From the NCBI GenBank assembly GCA_048213135.1, contig PS015240.1, positions 1 through 48,502 of the forward strand: a stretch of 48,502 nt of DNA. Reading direction: 5' to 3'. Positions 1 to 10,609 of the stretch are shown here, piece by piece. The position numbers and the translations under genes are program-made. The notes beneath the pieces are model-generated. The model made no database searches. It worked only from the letters and a program-made list of their open reading frames with translations, and was not told the origin of the DNA. Position 1 is the first letter of the stretch; each line of letters opens with the position of its first letter. This DNA is from Reclinomonas americana ATCC 50394. Taxonomy: Eukaryota; Jakobida; Jakobea; Jakobida.

Positions 1-161
1 TCGTGCTCACTCACTGAGTCATTCGATCACTCTTTAACCATCGATCTGTCTACTCAGAATATCACGTGGTGCACAGAGCCCACTGCTGCAACGAATGACG
101 ACTACAATCTCTCCGTCAACCCTCCACCCTCTCTCATCGCCCCCCTTTCCCCCTCTTGCAC

Positions 162-2479
162 TCACCCCCTGAACACCAACTCGCCCATCGTCTCAAACCG
201 CTTGCCTAGCACCTTCCTCTCCGCCTCCATTGCCTCCTCCAGCGCATCACTGCTGTCCCCATCGTCACCCCTCTCGGGAATCTCCACCACTCCCGTGTAG
301 TAGCGCGCGGTGGCCAGCAGATCCATGTTGGTCGCCGACCACGCCTCGGGGGGCGATCGCAAGAACTTGCCCGAGGCGGTGGTGGCCCACGCGGTCAGCG
401 CCTGCCACACAATAAAGGAGTCGCGTCCCTGCATCTCCTGAATCATGGCGCGCACAGTCTCCATGTGATCCTCCTCCTCTTCGTCGTCGTCGTCCTTTTC
501 ACCATCATCATCTTCATCCTCGTCATCTTCGTCCTCCTCCTCCTCATCGTCATACGACTCTTCATCCTCACCCTCGTCGTCGTGGCGCGCCTCCACCACC
601 TTTTCTTCTTGTTCTTCTTCCACCACTTCGCGCACGTGTGACGACACGCGGCTGCTCTGATCGTCCACGACTGGGGGTGGTGGTGGTATCGGCGCGGTCT
701 GCGCAGCGTAGGTAAATATGCGCGGAGCTCCCGGTGAAGGATCTGCAAGGCAAACGTGGTCAGCGAAAAATAAAGAAGGGATGTGGAGGGGAGTTGATCA
801 CGCACCAATGGTGGGATCCAGCGACGCCACCAGCACAGACGTGGGCTCGGGGTGCGACGGAGGAACCACAAAGGCGGTGGCGGGGGGAGCAGGAGGAGAT
901 GCAGGCACAGCGGGTGTGCGCAGCATTTGGGCCACCGGGAAGCGATGGCGCAGTGACTCCAGCTCGCGTCGCCGACGCGAACGCGGCGACAGCTCCTCCT
1001 CACTCACTGGCGGAGGCGGTGGCGATGACTCGCTGGGCCGACCAATGAGACGGGACACCAGCGGCGAGGGAGTGTAGGTTGGTGACGGTGTGGACGATGA
1101 GGAAGACGATGAAGATGGTGGTGGTGGTGGTGGTGTGGGCGTTGATGGAGGCTCGGGAGCCGCCGACTCAGCAGCGGCTGTGGCGACGGTGGTGGTGGTG
1201 GTGGTGGTGGACGTGACTTCCACAGGCGCAGGTTGCACCACATCTGCTGGCGGTGCCTCTGTGCCGTCGTCGCGCTGCAAAAAGGCCAACATGGCGGCCT
1301 CGGGATCGCCGACCTGCAACACTTGTTGGTGAGAAGCGACTTCAACGCACCGGAAGGAGAAGAGTGGATGGATACACACCGTCACAGCCTCACGCTTTGT
1401 CGCAGGACCAGGGAGCGTGCGGCGGAATACAACGTATGGCAAATGCTGTTGGGACTGTTGCGGCTGCGGTGGTGGTGGTGGCGCGCTCGCGGATGATGAT
1501 GATGCACCACTGCCGGACGCAGAGGCTTCACCCGCGAGTGGAGGAGAGGGAGGCGGCGGCGGATCCTCAAAGCGTACACGGCGGCCACGAGTGGGCCCCT
1601 GCGGAACCACCTCCTCGTGAATGGTGACGGTCGCCGGCGGGGGTGGTGGCGGGGATACCGCGGTCGTGTCGCGCTCCACAACGTCTCCTGTGGCCGAAAT
1701 GAGTAAGAATGAGGAATGTAGAGAGAGGGAGAATAGACGCACCGAGCAGTCGCTGTGCCTTGCTGGCGTCCGAGGAAGACGACGAAGACGGTGTTGGCTT
1801 CTTGCCGGCTCCATGCTTCTTCGGTGCGGGCTTGGGTGGGGGCGCGGATGCGGGCTCTGAACTCGATGGGCCCGCAGCGGCGGCAGCGGAAGCTGCAGCT
1901 GTGGCCGCCAGCGAATCGGCGGCCGCCGTCATCTCTGCATCGCGCCGGCGTCGTGCCGCGTCGAGGATCTCGTCGAACAGGAACAGCGAGTCTTTCACGT
2001 CGTGCACCAGCGGATCGGAGAGGAACTGCTCAATAAATCTGTGCGCGATCGTGAGCAGGGAGGTGTGGGAGAGAAAGGCACGCGCAGCCGCAACTCCATG
2101 AGTGTCTCGGGCGACATGATGGCGCGCTTCGGGTTGTGCAGGCAGGCCTGGCTGAACACGGCGCTGGCCTCGCGGCATCGTCGGGAGCAGAAGGGGAAGT
2201 CGGGGTCGACGGGGGTGGGCTTGTGCTATAGAGGGAAAGGGAGGGGTGAGGGAGAAGGGAAGGGAGGGCAAAGGGGGGGAGGGNNNNNNNNNNNNNNNNN
2301 NNNNNNNNNNNNNNNNNNNNNNNNNNNNNNNNNNNNNNNNNNNNNNNNNNNNNNNNNNNNNNNNNNNNNNNNNNNNNNNNNNNNNNNNNNNNNNNNNNNN
2401 NNNNNNNNNNNNNNNNNNNNNNNNNNNNNNNNNNNNNNNNNNNNNNNNNNNNNNNNNNNNNNNNNNNNNNNNNNNNNNA

Positions 2480-2510
<31 letters not shown>

Positions 2511-3419
2511 GTCCTCCCCCTCCTCGCTCTCTTCTCTTTCCTACGTTGTTGTCACCTCTCTCTCTCTCTCTCTCACACACACACAGTCCCTTTCCCTCTC
2601 GCTCTCTTCTTTCTCCACGTTGTTGCGCCTCCCAGCTCCCACGTCAACAGTGTGTGTATGCGAGTGTATGCGTTTGTGTCTATGTCTCTCGCTTGTTTCC
2701 TTGCCTCTCTCCATCCCCGTGTCGCTTGTTAGTGTGTCAGAGTGAATGTGCAAGCGATGCGATACGAAAGAAATCAGACAAAGAGAGAAAGGTGAGTGAG
2801 GAAGATTCCTGTGCCTCTGAGGAGAGAAATGCATTGAATGCATTATAGCTGAATGGTGGAGACATGCAGAGACAGTCGCAGATGCAAGACCGATCGTTGA
2901 CTCACAGGGGAAGGCAGACGACAGAGGAGAAACTCACTCTTTCTTCTTCTTCTCCTTCCACTCCTCCTCCTCCTCGTCCTCCTCCCTCCTTCTCCTTCCT
3001 CAACTTCTCCTTCTTCTTGTTCTTGTTCTTCTCTTTCGCATTCTCCTTCTCAGTGTTCTCCCAGTTCTTCTCCGTCTTCTTGTTCTTGATCTTGTTCTTC
3101 TCCTATTCTTTCTCCTTCATCTCCTTCTTCTTCTTCTTCTTCTCCTCCTCCACTTCCTCTTCTTCTTCTCTCTCTCTCTGCACACACACACGCTCAATCT
3201 CTTCCACACTGTCTTCAATCTCCTCGACCAGCCATTCATACTGCACACAAACGATAGCTCTTTCCTTCTCCGTCCCTCTGCTTTGTCTCAATCACTCACC
3301 GGCTTTGGTACGATCTCCTCGTCAAGCAAACGTTCGCAGCACGGAAATCCACACCGTTTCATCACCATGGAGCGCTCCTCGAGAATCTCGGCGTACAGGT
3401 CCGCAGTCAGTGCCGGGCT
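162..3419 (-). CDS. Rtr1/RPAP2-like RNA polymerase II CTD phosphatase, 5' partial
   Basis: Exons (minus): 3419-3300, 2225-2095, 2038-1743, 1687-806, 742-162; phases agree at every junction and give at least 669 residues. Exon 1 reads DLYAEILEERSMVMKRCGFPCCE and exon 2 continues with FCSRRCREAS, which together make the CGxPxC...FCSxxC zinc site of the Rtr1/RPAP2 family. That family acts on the RNA polymerase II C-terminal repeat (family knowledge). After it come a helical stretch (FIEQFLSDPLVHDVKDSLFLF), long Ala/Pro/Ser/Thr tracts, an RVRF motif that fits PP1 docking, a long Asp/Glu run and a conserved-looking C-terminus around FIVWQALTAWATTASGKF. The intron between exons 1 and 2 holds the gap at 2284-2478 and microsatellites. 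The start codon is not seen and is probably in the gap at 3566-4136. A strong donor (GTGAGTGC) overlaps the stop, so a further 3' exon is possible. A 66-nt open segment near 1334-1399 could be a retained intron. Confidence 0.72.
2284..2478. other. Assembly gap inside an Rtr1 intron
   Basis: A run of N. The downstream flank (2479-3290) is intronic CT- and TTC-rich simple sequence with no supportable exon. Confidence 0.95.
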
Positions 3420-4300
3420 CTGTGTCACATGGGGCGAGTGAGTAAATGCAGAGCGCGATGAAATTCCGAGAGTTGTTGTGTTGAGACAGAGAGTGCAAGA
3501 GCGCATGAGACAGAGAGTGCAAGAGCACAGGAGTACGCAAGTATTAGAGCGATGTCTCAGTGCTGNNNNNNNNNNNNNNNNNNNNNNNNNNNNNNNNNNN
3601 NNNNNNNNNNNNNNNNNNNNNNNNNNNNNNNNNNNNNNNNNNNNNNNNNNNNNNNNNNNNNNNNNNNNNNNNNNNNNNNNNNNNNNNNNNNNNNNNNNNN
3701 NNNNNNNNNNNNNNNNNNNNNNNNNNNNNNNNNNNNNNNNNNNNNNNNNNNNNNNNNNNNNNNNNNNNNNNNNNNNNNNNNNNNNNNNNNNNNNNNNNNN
3801 NNNNNNNNNNNNNNNNNNNNNNNNNNNNNNNNNNNNNNNNNNNNNNNNNNNNNNNNNNNNNNNNNNNNNNNNNNNNNNNNNNNNNNNNNNNNNNNNNNNN
3901 NNNNNNNNNNNNNNNNNNNNNNNNNNNNNNNNNNNNNNNNNNNNNNNNNNNNNNNNNNNNNNNNNNNNNNNNNNNNNNNNNNNNNNNNNNNNNNNNNNNN
4001 NNNNNNNNNNNNNNNNNNNNNNNNNNNNNNNNNNNNNNNNNNNNNNNNNNNNNNNNNNNNNNNNNNNNNNNNNNNNNNNNNNNNNNNNNNNNNNNNNNNN
4101 NNNNNNNNNNNNNNNNNNNNNNNNNNNNNNNNNNNNGTCACACACATTCACTCACTATCTCATTTTCCCTCACTATCTCTCCCCATCACACGCAACACAC
4201 GCTTCCAAAAACTGCCACGGCGTACTCGCTCGCGTAAACAGCACTTGCTGCAAGAGCAAAATGTGACCTCGTGCGCGCTCCATCCCAACCTCGACCAAAG
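3420..4300. other. Gap (3566-4136) and flanks upstream of Rtr1 exon 1
   Basis: The 146 bp before the gap hold a short repeat, GAGAGTGCAAGAGC (twice near 3488-3525). The missing 5' exon of the Rtr1-like gene is expected here or in the gap. Nothing else can be supported. Confidence 0.6.
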
Positions 4301-4775
4301 TAAAATGGACAAACAGAGGATGACGTCACTTTCACCGCGCAACAGAGGGGCTTTGCACGAGGCGGAAAAACAAAGTGAACAAGCGCAGCTTCTTTCCGCA
4401 GACAGAACGTGCTTCAGAAGGAAACACAAATGCAAATCTCCTCGTCTCGTGGACAGTCGTGGACAGATCATGATGATCACTTTCACCACACTGATTCTTG
4501 GGATGCACCACACAACGCCTTTCGCATACTATTGCACTCCCTTCGTAGACTGCATGCGCTGCAAAAAGCAGAGAGTGCAAATTTTTCCTTGCTCGTGGAC
4601 AATCGCGGACAGATGACGTCACTTCACCCGCTTTGTGTTTTTACCTGTGATGCACCACACTGCAACGCCTTTCGCATGCTTTTGCACTCTTCTCACAGAT
4701 AGCACACGCTGCAAATAAAACACAGTGCAAGTCTTCTCCATGTTTCGTGGACAGTCATGGACAGATGACGTCACT
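4300..4775. repeat. Diverged tandem repeat, period about 148 bp, with TGACGTCA palindromes
   Basis: A unit of GTGGACAG...GGACAGATGACGTCACTTTC, then GCACCACAC...CGCCTTTCGCAT and a TGCACTC...GCTGCAAA segment, recurs about four times. The TGACGTCAC cores start at 4321, 4614 and 4766, with a decayed copy ending at 4480; spacings are 151, 142 and 152 bp. TGACGTCA is the classic CRE palindrome bound by ATF/CREB-type bZIP factors. The array ends 30 bp before the RAD51D start codon and lies between two divergent genes, so a promoter role is likely. Confidence 0.75.
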
Positions 4776-4804
4776 TTCGCGCCACCACGCACTTGCAAAC
4801 CCGC

Positions 4805-7224
4805 ATGTCGATTGGAGAGGAGGAGGAGAGCTTTCGGAGAGAGCAGCTGGAGGAGCACGGGTTGGGCAGAGGTTTGTGAGATTCGGCGCTTTGTGTGTCC
4901 TCTCTTCTTTTTTTCTCATTGTGTTGTTTTATTTTTTGCAGATGCCGCTCTTCTTCTCTTTGATGAGCGACGGAGCAGCGATGCGCCAGTGATGCGCGTG
5001 TTTTCACCAAGTGTTGCGTTTTTCTTCACTCACTCTCTCTCTCTCTCACACACACACACAGACGCACAAGTTGTCAGTGATTCGCTCAATCTCTCACTGA
5101 CTGACTCTCTCTTCTCTCCTCCTCCTTTCCACTCACCTTTTGCTGTTTACTTCCCCCTCCCTCACGCTCTCCCTGCCTCAATCACTCTGCTCTTTACTTG
5201 CCATCTCACTCTCTCTCTCACTCGCCCTCTTCCCCCTTCCTTCTCCGTTCCTGCTCCACCCTTTCCCCTCCTTCACTCATTGCACTCACACCTGCACTCT
5301 CTCTCCCTTCTCCCCGTTCTCCCTCCCCTTCCCTTCTCCCTCCTTCTCCCTCTCCTCACAAACTCACAAACTCACTCCGTCCCTTGCTCTTCTCTCTCCC
5401 CTTCGCACCCTTCTCCCTCCCTCCCCTTCCCTTCTCCATCCCTTCTCCCTCCTTCTCCCTCTCCTCACAAACTCACAAACTCACTCCGTCCCTTGCTCTT
5501 CTCTCTCCCCTTCGCACCCTTCTCCCTCCCTCCCCTTCCCTTCTCCATCCCTTCTCCCTCCTTCTCCCTCTCCTCACAAACTCACAAACTCACAAACTCA
5601 CTCCGTCCCTTCCCCTTCTCTCTCCCCTTCGCACCCTTCTCCCTCCCCTTCCCTTCTCCATCCCTTCCCTCTCCCTCTAACCCACAGGAGCTCCGCTCAT
5701 ACCGACTGGCCGCTGCGGAGCGCTTGGCGCCACCGCGCGTCTCCGTGCAAGACATGTTGCGGAGAATGAGTGTGCCGACGCGGTTGACGCACCTGGCCAC
5801 CGGTGTTGCCACGTTGCGTTGCCTGCTGATGCTGCCTCGTTCTCTTCCTCTTTCACCTTCATTCTCTTCCCCTTCGTCTTCTTCTTCGTTCATCGTCTTT
5901 CTCGTCTTCTTCTTCTTCTACTTCTCTCAATCCTCGTTCCTTGTCTTTCTTTTCTCCTCCCCCTCCGTCTTCTTGTTGTTCTTGGTTCTTGCTGTTGTTT
6001 GTTGTTCTTGTTCTTCTTCTCCTCCTCCCTCCTCCTCCTCCTCCTCCTCCTCCTTGCCCTCATCCCCCCTCCCCCCTTTCTCCCCCTTCCCCCTTCTCCT
6101 GCCCCCCTTCCCCCCTTCCCCTTCCCTCCCTCACCCTCCTCCCCCCACCCAGCATCGACGACCTCCTGGGCGGCGGCATTGCCGTGGGCGAGGTCACCGA
6201 GATTGTAGGTCCCACCGCCAGCGGAAAGACGCAGGTATTTTTTAAAGGAACCTCAACTTTCCCTTTCCCTGATCTCTCTCTCTCTCTCTCTCTCTCTCTC
6301 ATGGCTCACTCCCAGCTGATGCACCACCTCACCGCCACCACCCTCCTCCTCCCGCTGCGTCCCACCGTCGTCTACGTCGACACCTCCAACTCGTTCTCCC
6401 CGGACCGCCTGCTGGCGTTCCTCCAAACTCTCGCCGCACCCGAGGTCGCCGACAATGAGGAGTTTCTGCGCGACGCCATGTCGCGGACTCGCTGCGTGCG
6501 ACTGTACTCGCTGGTCGAGCTCACGCGGCGACTGGCCTCGTTTGTGCATCAGTGGCCCTCGCAGCAGCAGCAGGGAGCAGTTGAGTAGGAGTGCAAAAGT
6601 CCGTGTGTGGCGATTCACAAGCTCAATGCCTCGCCCTGACAGTGCTACCCGCTGCTGATTGTCGACTCGCCCGGTGCCTGCCTGGCAGTGGAGATTGGTG
6701 GCGAGAAGCTCGCGGGCCATCAACAAATGGTGAACATTACGCGCTCCGTGAAGCAGCTGGCGGTGGAGCGGGGAGTGGCCGTGTGTCTGGTGAACCACAC
6801 CGTCGGAAGCAATAGCGTGATGGATGAGTCGGTGGCGGCGACCGACGAAGGTGCGTGTGTGTACATAACCGCTCGTGGTTACAGGAGTGGCCTCACACTC
6901 AGATCGACAGTGATTGTCAAGGCTGCGTTGGGCGACTCGTGGGCCGCCGGCTCGCACACACAGTTGGTGTTGTTTCACGGCGAGGGTGTTCGTCGCACGG
7001 GCGGCGGTGGCGGTGGCGGTGGTGGTGGTCATACGCACCGTCGCGCCACCATTGCTCGCAGCTCGGTGGAGCCCCCACCACAGGCAGGTGGCTCGCAACC
7101 GTGCTGCGTGTCATTTTCCATTGCCGACGACGCCTTGCTGTCGGTGTCTGCCGAGGCCGAGGCGACAGGCAGTGGTGCAGTGCATGCGGTCGCGCACCGC
7201 CAGGAAGCAATGATGGCAACGTAG
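4805..7224 (+). CDS. RAD51D: RAD51D-like RecA/RAD51 paralogue
   Basis: Exons: 4805-4871, 4942-4988, 5688-5812, 6153-6234, 6316-6579, 6643-6850, 6911-7224, giving 368 residues. The spliced protein has LATGVATIDDLLGGG, then GEVTEIVGPTASGKTQ with the Walker A motif, VVYVDTSNSF, a Walker B-like strand LLIVDSPG, and RGVAVCLVNHTVG followed by ALGDSW. That order and wording fit RAD51D better than other RAD51 paralogues. RAD51D works in homologous-recombination repair within RAD51 paralogue complexes (family knowledge). The start is the ATG opening MSIGEEEESFRREQL, since its frame splices cleanly to DAALLLFDE. The C-terminus carries a Gly10 tract and a family-atypical extension. Intron 3 begins with GTTGCG. 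Intron 6 is 60 nt, in frame and without stops, so retention would insert 20 residues. Intron 2 (699 nt) is also open throughout. Confidence 0.85.
5300..5690 (+). repeat. 109-bp tandem repeat in RAD51D intron 2
   Basis: A CT-rich unit beginning CCTCACAAACTCACAAACTC starts at 5354, 5463 and 5572, exactly 109 bp apart. It lies between the donor at 4989 and the acceptor at 5687. Confidence 0.85.
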
Positions 7225-7907
7225 CATGAACGAGGAGTACGCCGCCCGTGGTTCCGCGATGCCGAGGACGAAGGGAGCTCTCGGTTGATGTGCACGTCAA
7301 AAGCAGACTTGCATTAGTGCTCGGACAAACTCAACAGATAATGAAACGAAGGGGTTTTCAGCGTTTCTTCATGCAAACAAAACACTTCATTCACCACATT
7401 CCAACAATATACAAAACACATAGTTACTCTTCTCCAACAGTCATCTTTCCTTTCAGGAGGCTTGGCCTCAAAAAGGATAGCGGCCTACGTACGCGCTGCA
7501 GTTGTTGAAGCTGGGTGCTGCAGTTGCGTCTCGATGGTAACAACAAATTCATTCACCAACAAACAAGCAACAGCTGTCTTGATGACCAAGTTCAACCGTA
7601 TCCAAAACATCAGCACAGACACCAATCTTGAGGCAGCAGCAGGTAATATAATAGAACTTCACTGAGACATACAAAACAATGAGCGTCTACCAGTGATCGC
7701 CAACAAGTCTCGCGTGCTTTCCTTCTACAACTAAAACTAAGTGTGTTGTCGATGTTGAGAATAAAGACCTATTCAGGACCAGGCCATTCTATTTGGTCTG
7801 AGACTGGTGCGAGACAAGTTGCTTGGTTCTGACTTTGAGCCGGCTTGCAAAACAGCTGCTGCTGCTCGTTGGTGATCAGGAATGAAAAGCTGTTGCCATC
7901 CAATCCC
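7225..7907. other. Convergent intergenic region RAD51D / first WD40 gene
   Basis: No convincing reading frame. AATAAA-type sequence occurs at 7758-7765 (GAGAATAAAG). It should hold the 3' ends of both neighbours. Confidence 0.5.
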
Positions 7908-8993
7908 CTACAGTCCAAGGCCACCGTCAGAGAAGGACCGATAGGCGACAACCTCAGCCTCCTCCACCAAGAAGCACCGCAGCACGATCTCCACCAGGCA
8001 TCGCGGGTCACCCTCTTCGTCGCCCTCACACTGCATCTCCTGCACTGCGCGCATGGCCGAGCGCGCACAGCCGAGCTCCAGGCGAGCGAGGCCGCACGGC
8101 GTCGACCACACTCTCACCGTCTTGTCCGCACTCCCGCTCACGACATGCTGACTGCAGGGAGTGACGGCAACACTACGCACCCACCCACTGTGTCCCGTCA
8201 GCCGCCGCACCTCCTTTCCACTCGCCAACGACCACACTCGCACTGTGTGGTCGTAACTCCCACTCACTGCGTGCTGACCATCGGCAGTGACAACGACAGC
8301 GTAAACCAAAGACGCGTGTCCATCCATTCGTCGCACCTCCTTGCCACTCGCCAGCAACCACACTCGCACTGTCGTGTCATCGCCCCCGCTCACCACGTGC
8401 AGACCGTCGCAAGTGATGGCGACACAAAACACCACACAACAATATGCATTCCACAGTCGCACTTCTTCCCCAGTCGCAAGAGACCACACTCGCACAGTAG
8501 TATCATCACCCCCGCTCACCACGTGCAGACCATCGGGAGTGACGGCCACAGACATCACCCTTCCCGCGTGTCCCTCCATCCGTTTCACTTGCTCTCCACT
8601 TGCCACAGACCACACTCGCACGCTCTTGTCCTTGCTCCCGCTAACAATGTGCTGCCCGTCGGGAGTGACGGCAACAGAGAGCACGTCTGCAGTATGTCCC
8701 TCCAACTGATACACTTGCTCACCACTCGCCAGTGACCACACTCGCACAGTGCTATCCGCACTTCCGTTCACAATGTGTCGCCCGTCGGGAGTGATGGCGA
8801 GAGACGTCACCCAGTTGGTCTGTCCCTCCAGTCGTTGCGCTTTCTCTCCACTGGCAAGTGGCCACACACGGATTGTCTCGTCAAAGCCGCCACTCACAAC
8901 GTGCTGCCCGTCGGGAGTGATGGCGACAGACCACAGCTTGTCAAGGTGGCCACGCAGGCACTTGTGTGGGAGAGACGGGGGAGGTGAGGACAT
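7908..8993 (-). CDS. WD40 array gene A: intronless seven-bladed WD40 protein
   Basis: A 361-residue single-exon protein. The start at 8993 (MSSPPPSLPHKCLRGH) is chosen because all paralogues share an MSS/MTS-x-PPSL...C start, although the frame stays open upstream. Seven WD repeats of about 42 residues follow, each close to VTPDGQHVVSGSxDxTVRVWSLASGEE (shown as a consensus), predicting one propeller. Blade 5 is degenerate: the usual LEGHT is replaced by LWNAYCC. After the last VRVWSTPCG comes the family tail: a Leu/Ala-rich helix (SAMRAVQEMQ), an acidic linker, DPRCLVEIVLRCFLVEEAEV, and a GGLGL end. WD40 propellers are usually protein-binding platforms; the partner is unknown. It is the most distal member of the seven-gene minus block and is convergent with RAD51D. 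Confidence 0.85.
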   Translation of the reverse strand: MSSPPPSLPHKCLRGHLDKLWSVAITPDGQHVVSGGFDETIRVWPLASGEKAQRLEGQTNWVTSLAITPDGRHIVNGSADSTVRVWSLASGEQVYQLEGHTADVLSVAVTPDGQHIVSGSKDKSVRVWSVASGEQVKRMEGHAGRVMSVAVTPDGLHVVSGGDDTTVRVWSLATGEEVRLWNAYCCVVFCVAITCDGLHVVSGGDDTTVRVWLLASGKEVRRMDGHASLVYAVVVTADGQHAVSGSYDHTVRVWSLASGKEVRRLTGHSGWVRSVAVTPCSQHVVSGSADKTVRVWSTPCGLARLELGCARSAMRAVQEMQCEGDEEGDPRCLVEIVLRCFLVEEAEVVAYRSFSDGGLGL

Positions 8994-9207
8994 GGTGAGA
9001 CAGGGCAAAGGATCGGGCAAAGAGTGTGCGTATTTGACGGAGTTGTCATTTGGAGTGAGGACATGGATAGACTTCGTGTTGTTTATTGAGAGACAAAGCA
9101 ATGCAGAAGCAGGAGGAGAACGAGGGGAAGAAAACAGTAACAGAAAAAACAAAAAGAGTGAAACAAACAGAAGAGGAAAGAGAACAGCGATCAATGCAAA
9201 CAGTAAA

Positions 9208-9238
<31 letters not shown>

Positions 9239-9268
9239 CTTCGTCTTCTTCTTTTCTCTCTCCACGAT

Positions 9269-10348
9269 TCACAGCCCGAGCCCCCCGGCAGAGAATGACC
9301 GATGGACGACAACCTCCGCCTCCTCCACCAAGAAGCACCGCAGCACGATCTCCGCCAGGCATCGAGAATCATCCTCTTCGTCGCCCTCCCCCTGCATTTC
9401 TTGCACGGCACACAACGCCGAACGTACCGCATCGAGCTCTTGCCGAGCCAGGCCGCACGGCGTCAACCACACACGTATCGTCTTGTCCGTACCCCCGCTC
9501 ACGATATGCTGACCGCAGGGAGTGACGGCGACAGACATCACCCAGTGGGTGTGTCTCTCCAATCGTCGCACCTCCTCGCCACTCGTTAACGCCCACACTC
9601 GCACTGTTTGGTCATAACTCCCACTCACCACGTGTTGGCCATTGGGAGTGACGGCGACAGAGGTCACCTTGTCCATGTGCCCCACCAGTCGTCGCACCTC
9701 CTCCTCACTTGCCATGCACCACTCTCGTACAGTGTTGTCCCCACTCCCACTCACAACGAACTGACCGTCGGGTGTGACGGCGACACTGTACACCACACTG
9801 CGATGACCACTCCACCGTCGCACCTCCTCGCCACTCGCCAGCGACCACAGGCGCACTGTGTTATCCCCACTCCCACTCACAAGGTGCTGCCCGTCGGGAG
9901 TGACGGCGACTGCCGACACGGAGCCAATGTGCCCCTCCATTCGTCGCGTCTCTTCACCACTCGCCAGTGACCACACTCGCACTCTCCCGTCTGTATACCC
10001 GCAGATAACACCATCGTGGGTGACGGCAACAGAGAGCACCCAGCTCGCGTGTCCCTCCAACCGTCGCACTTCTGCTCCACTCGCCATTGACCACACTCGC
10101 ACAGTGTTGTCTCCACCGGCACTCACAATGTGCTGACCATCGGGAGTGATGGCGATACTCCTAACCCAGCGTGTGTGCCCCTCCAGCCGACGCACCTCCT
10201 TGCCAGTCACCAGTGACCACACTTGCACTGTCACGTCATTACTCGCAGAAACAATGTGCTGACCATCTGGGGAGGTGGCGAGTGCGGTCACACATTTGGA
10301 GTGCCCGCGCAGGCACTTGTGTGGGAGAGATGAAGGAGTCGAGGCCAT
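9269..10348 (-). CDS. WD40 array gene B
   Basis: A 359-residue intronless WD40 protein starting MASTPSSLPHKCLRGHSK at 10348. Blade 3 lost part of its core strand (THDGVICGYTDGRVRVWS), while blade 5 has an unusual EWCMASEEE strand end. The C-terminal tail keeps DSRCLAEIVLRCFLVEEAEV and ends GGLGL, closest to genes A and F. A TTTATT element (AATAAA on the coding strand) lies about 190 nt after the stop, near 9078. The 18-nt inverted repeat sits at 10415-10432, with perfect 6-bp arms. Confidence 0.85.
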   Translation of the reverse strand: MASTPSSLPHKCLRGHSKCVTALATSPDGQHIVSASNDVTVQVWSLVTGKEVRRLEGHTRWVRSIAITPDGQHIVSAGGDNTVRVWSMASGAEVRRLEGHASWVLSVAVTHDGVICGYTDGRVRVWSLASGEETRRMEGHIGSVSAVAVTPDGQHLVSGSGDNTVRLWSLASGEEVRRWSGHRSVVYSVAVTPDGQFVVSGSGDNTVREWCMASEEEVRRLVGHMDKVTSVAVTPNGQHVVSGSYDQTVRVWALTSGEEVRRLERHTHWVMSVAVTPCGQHIVSGGTDKTIRVWLTPCGLARQELDAVRSALCAVQEMQGEGDEEDDSRCLAEIVLRCFLVEEAEVVVHRSFSAGGLGL

Positions 10349-10609
10349 GGTGCGTGACTGAGAGCAGAGAGATAAATTGATGCACTGTGTGCGAGTCACG
10401 ATGTGGAATGAGTTGTCCTTCAAACGAAGGACTTACTTCTCAACAAGGACGTCGCTCGTCAACGTTAACTGTATTATTACAACCAAGAGAGACAGAGCCT
10501 GGCAGAGGCGCGGATGCGGCATCAGAAAGCAACGTAGAGGCAAATTTACGACATGAGAGAGAGAGAGAGAGACGGACAGCAAGCACAACCACCTCCTTCT
10601 CTTGGGACA

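Noticed and set aside
162-180. Further 3' exon of the Rtr1-like gene beginning near position 83
   Set aside because: A donor (GTGAGTGC) and an acceptor (TTGCAG) exist, but the joined frame ends after about ten residues with no conservation to judge by; the in-frame stop at 162 was kept.
7908-8735. Plus-strand His/Ser/Thr-rich frames opposite the WD40 genes, with regular internal repeats
   Set aside because: They mirror the WD40 codons on the other strand; periodicity comes from the 42-residue blades.
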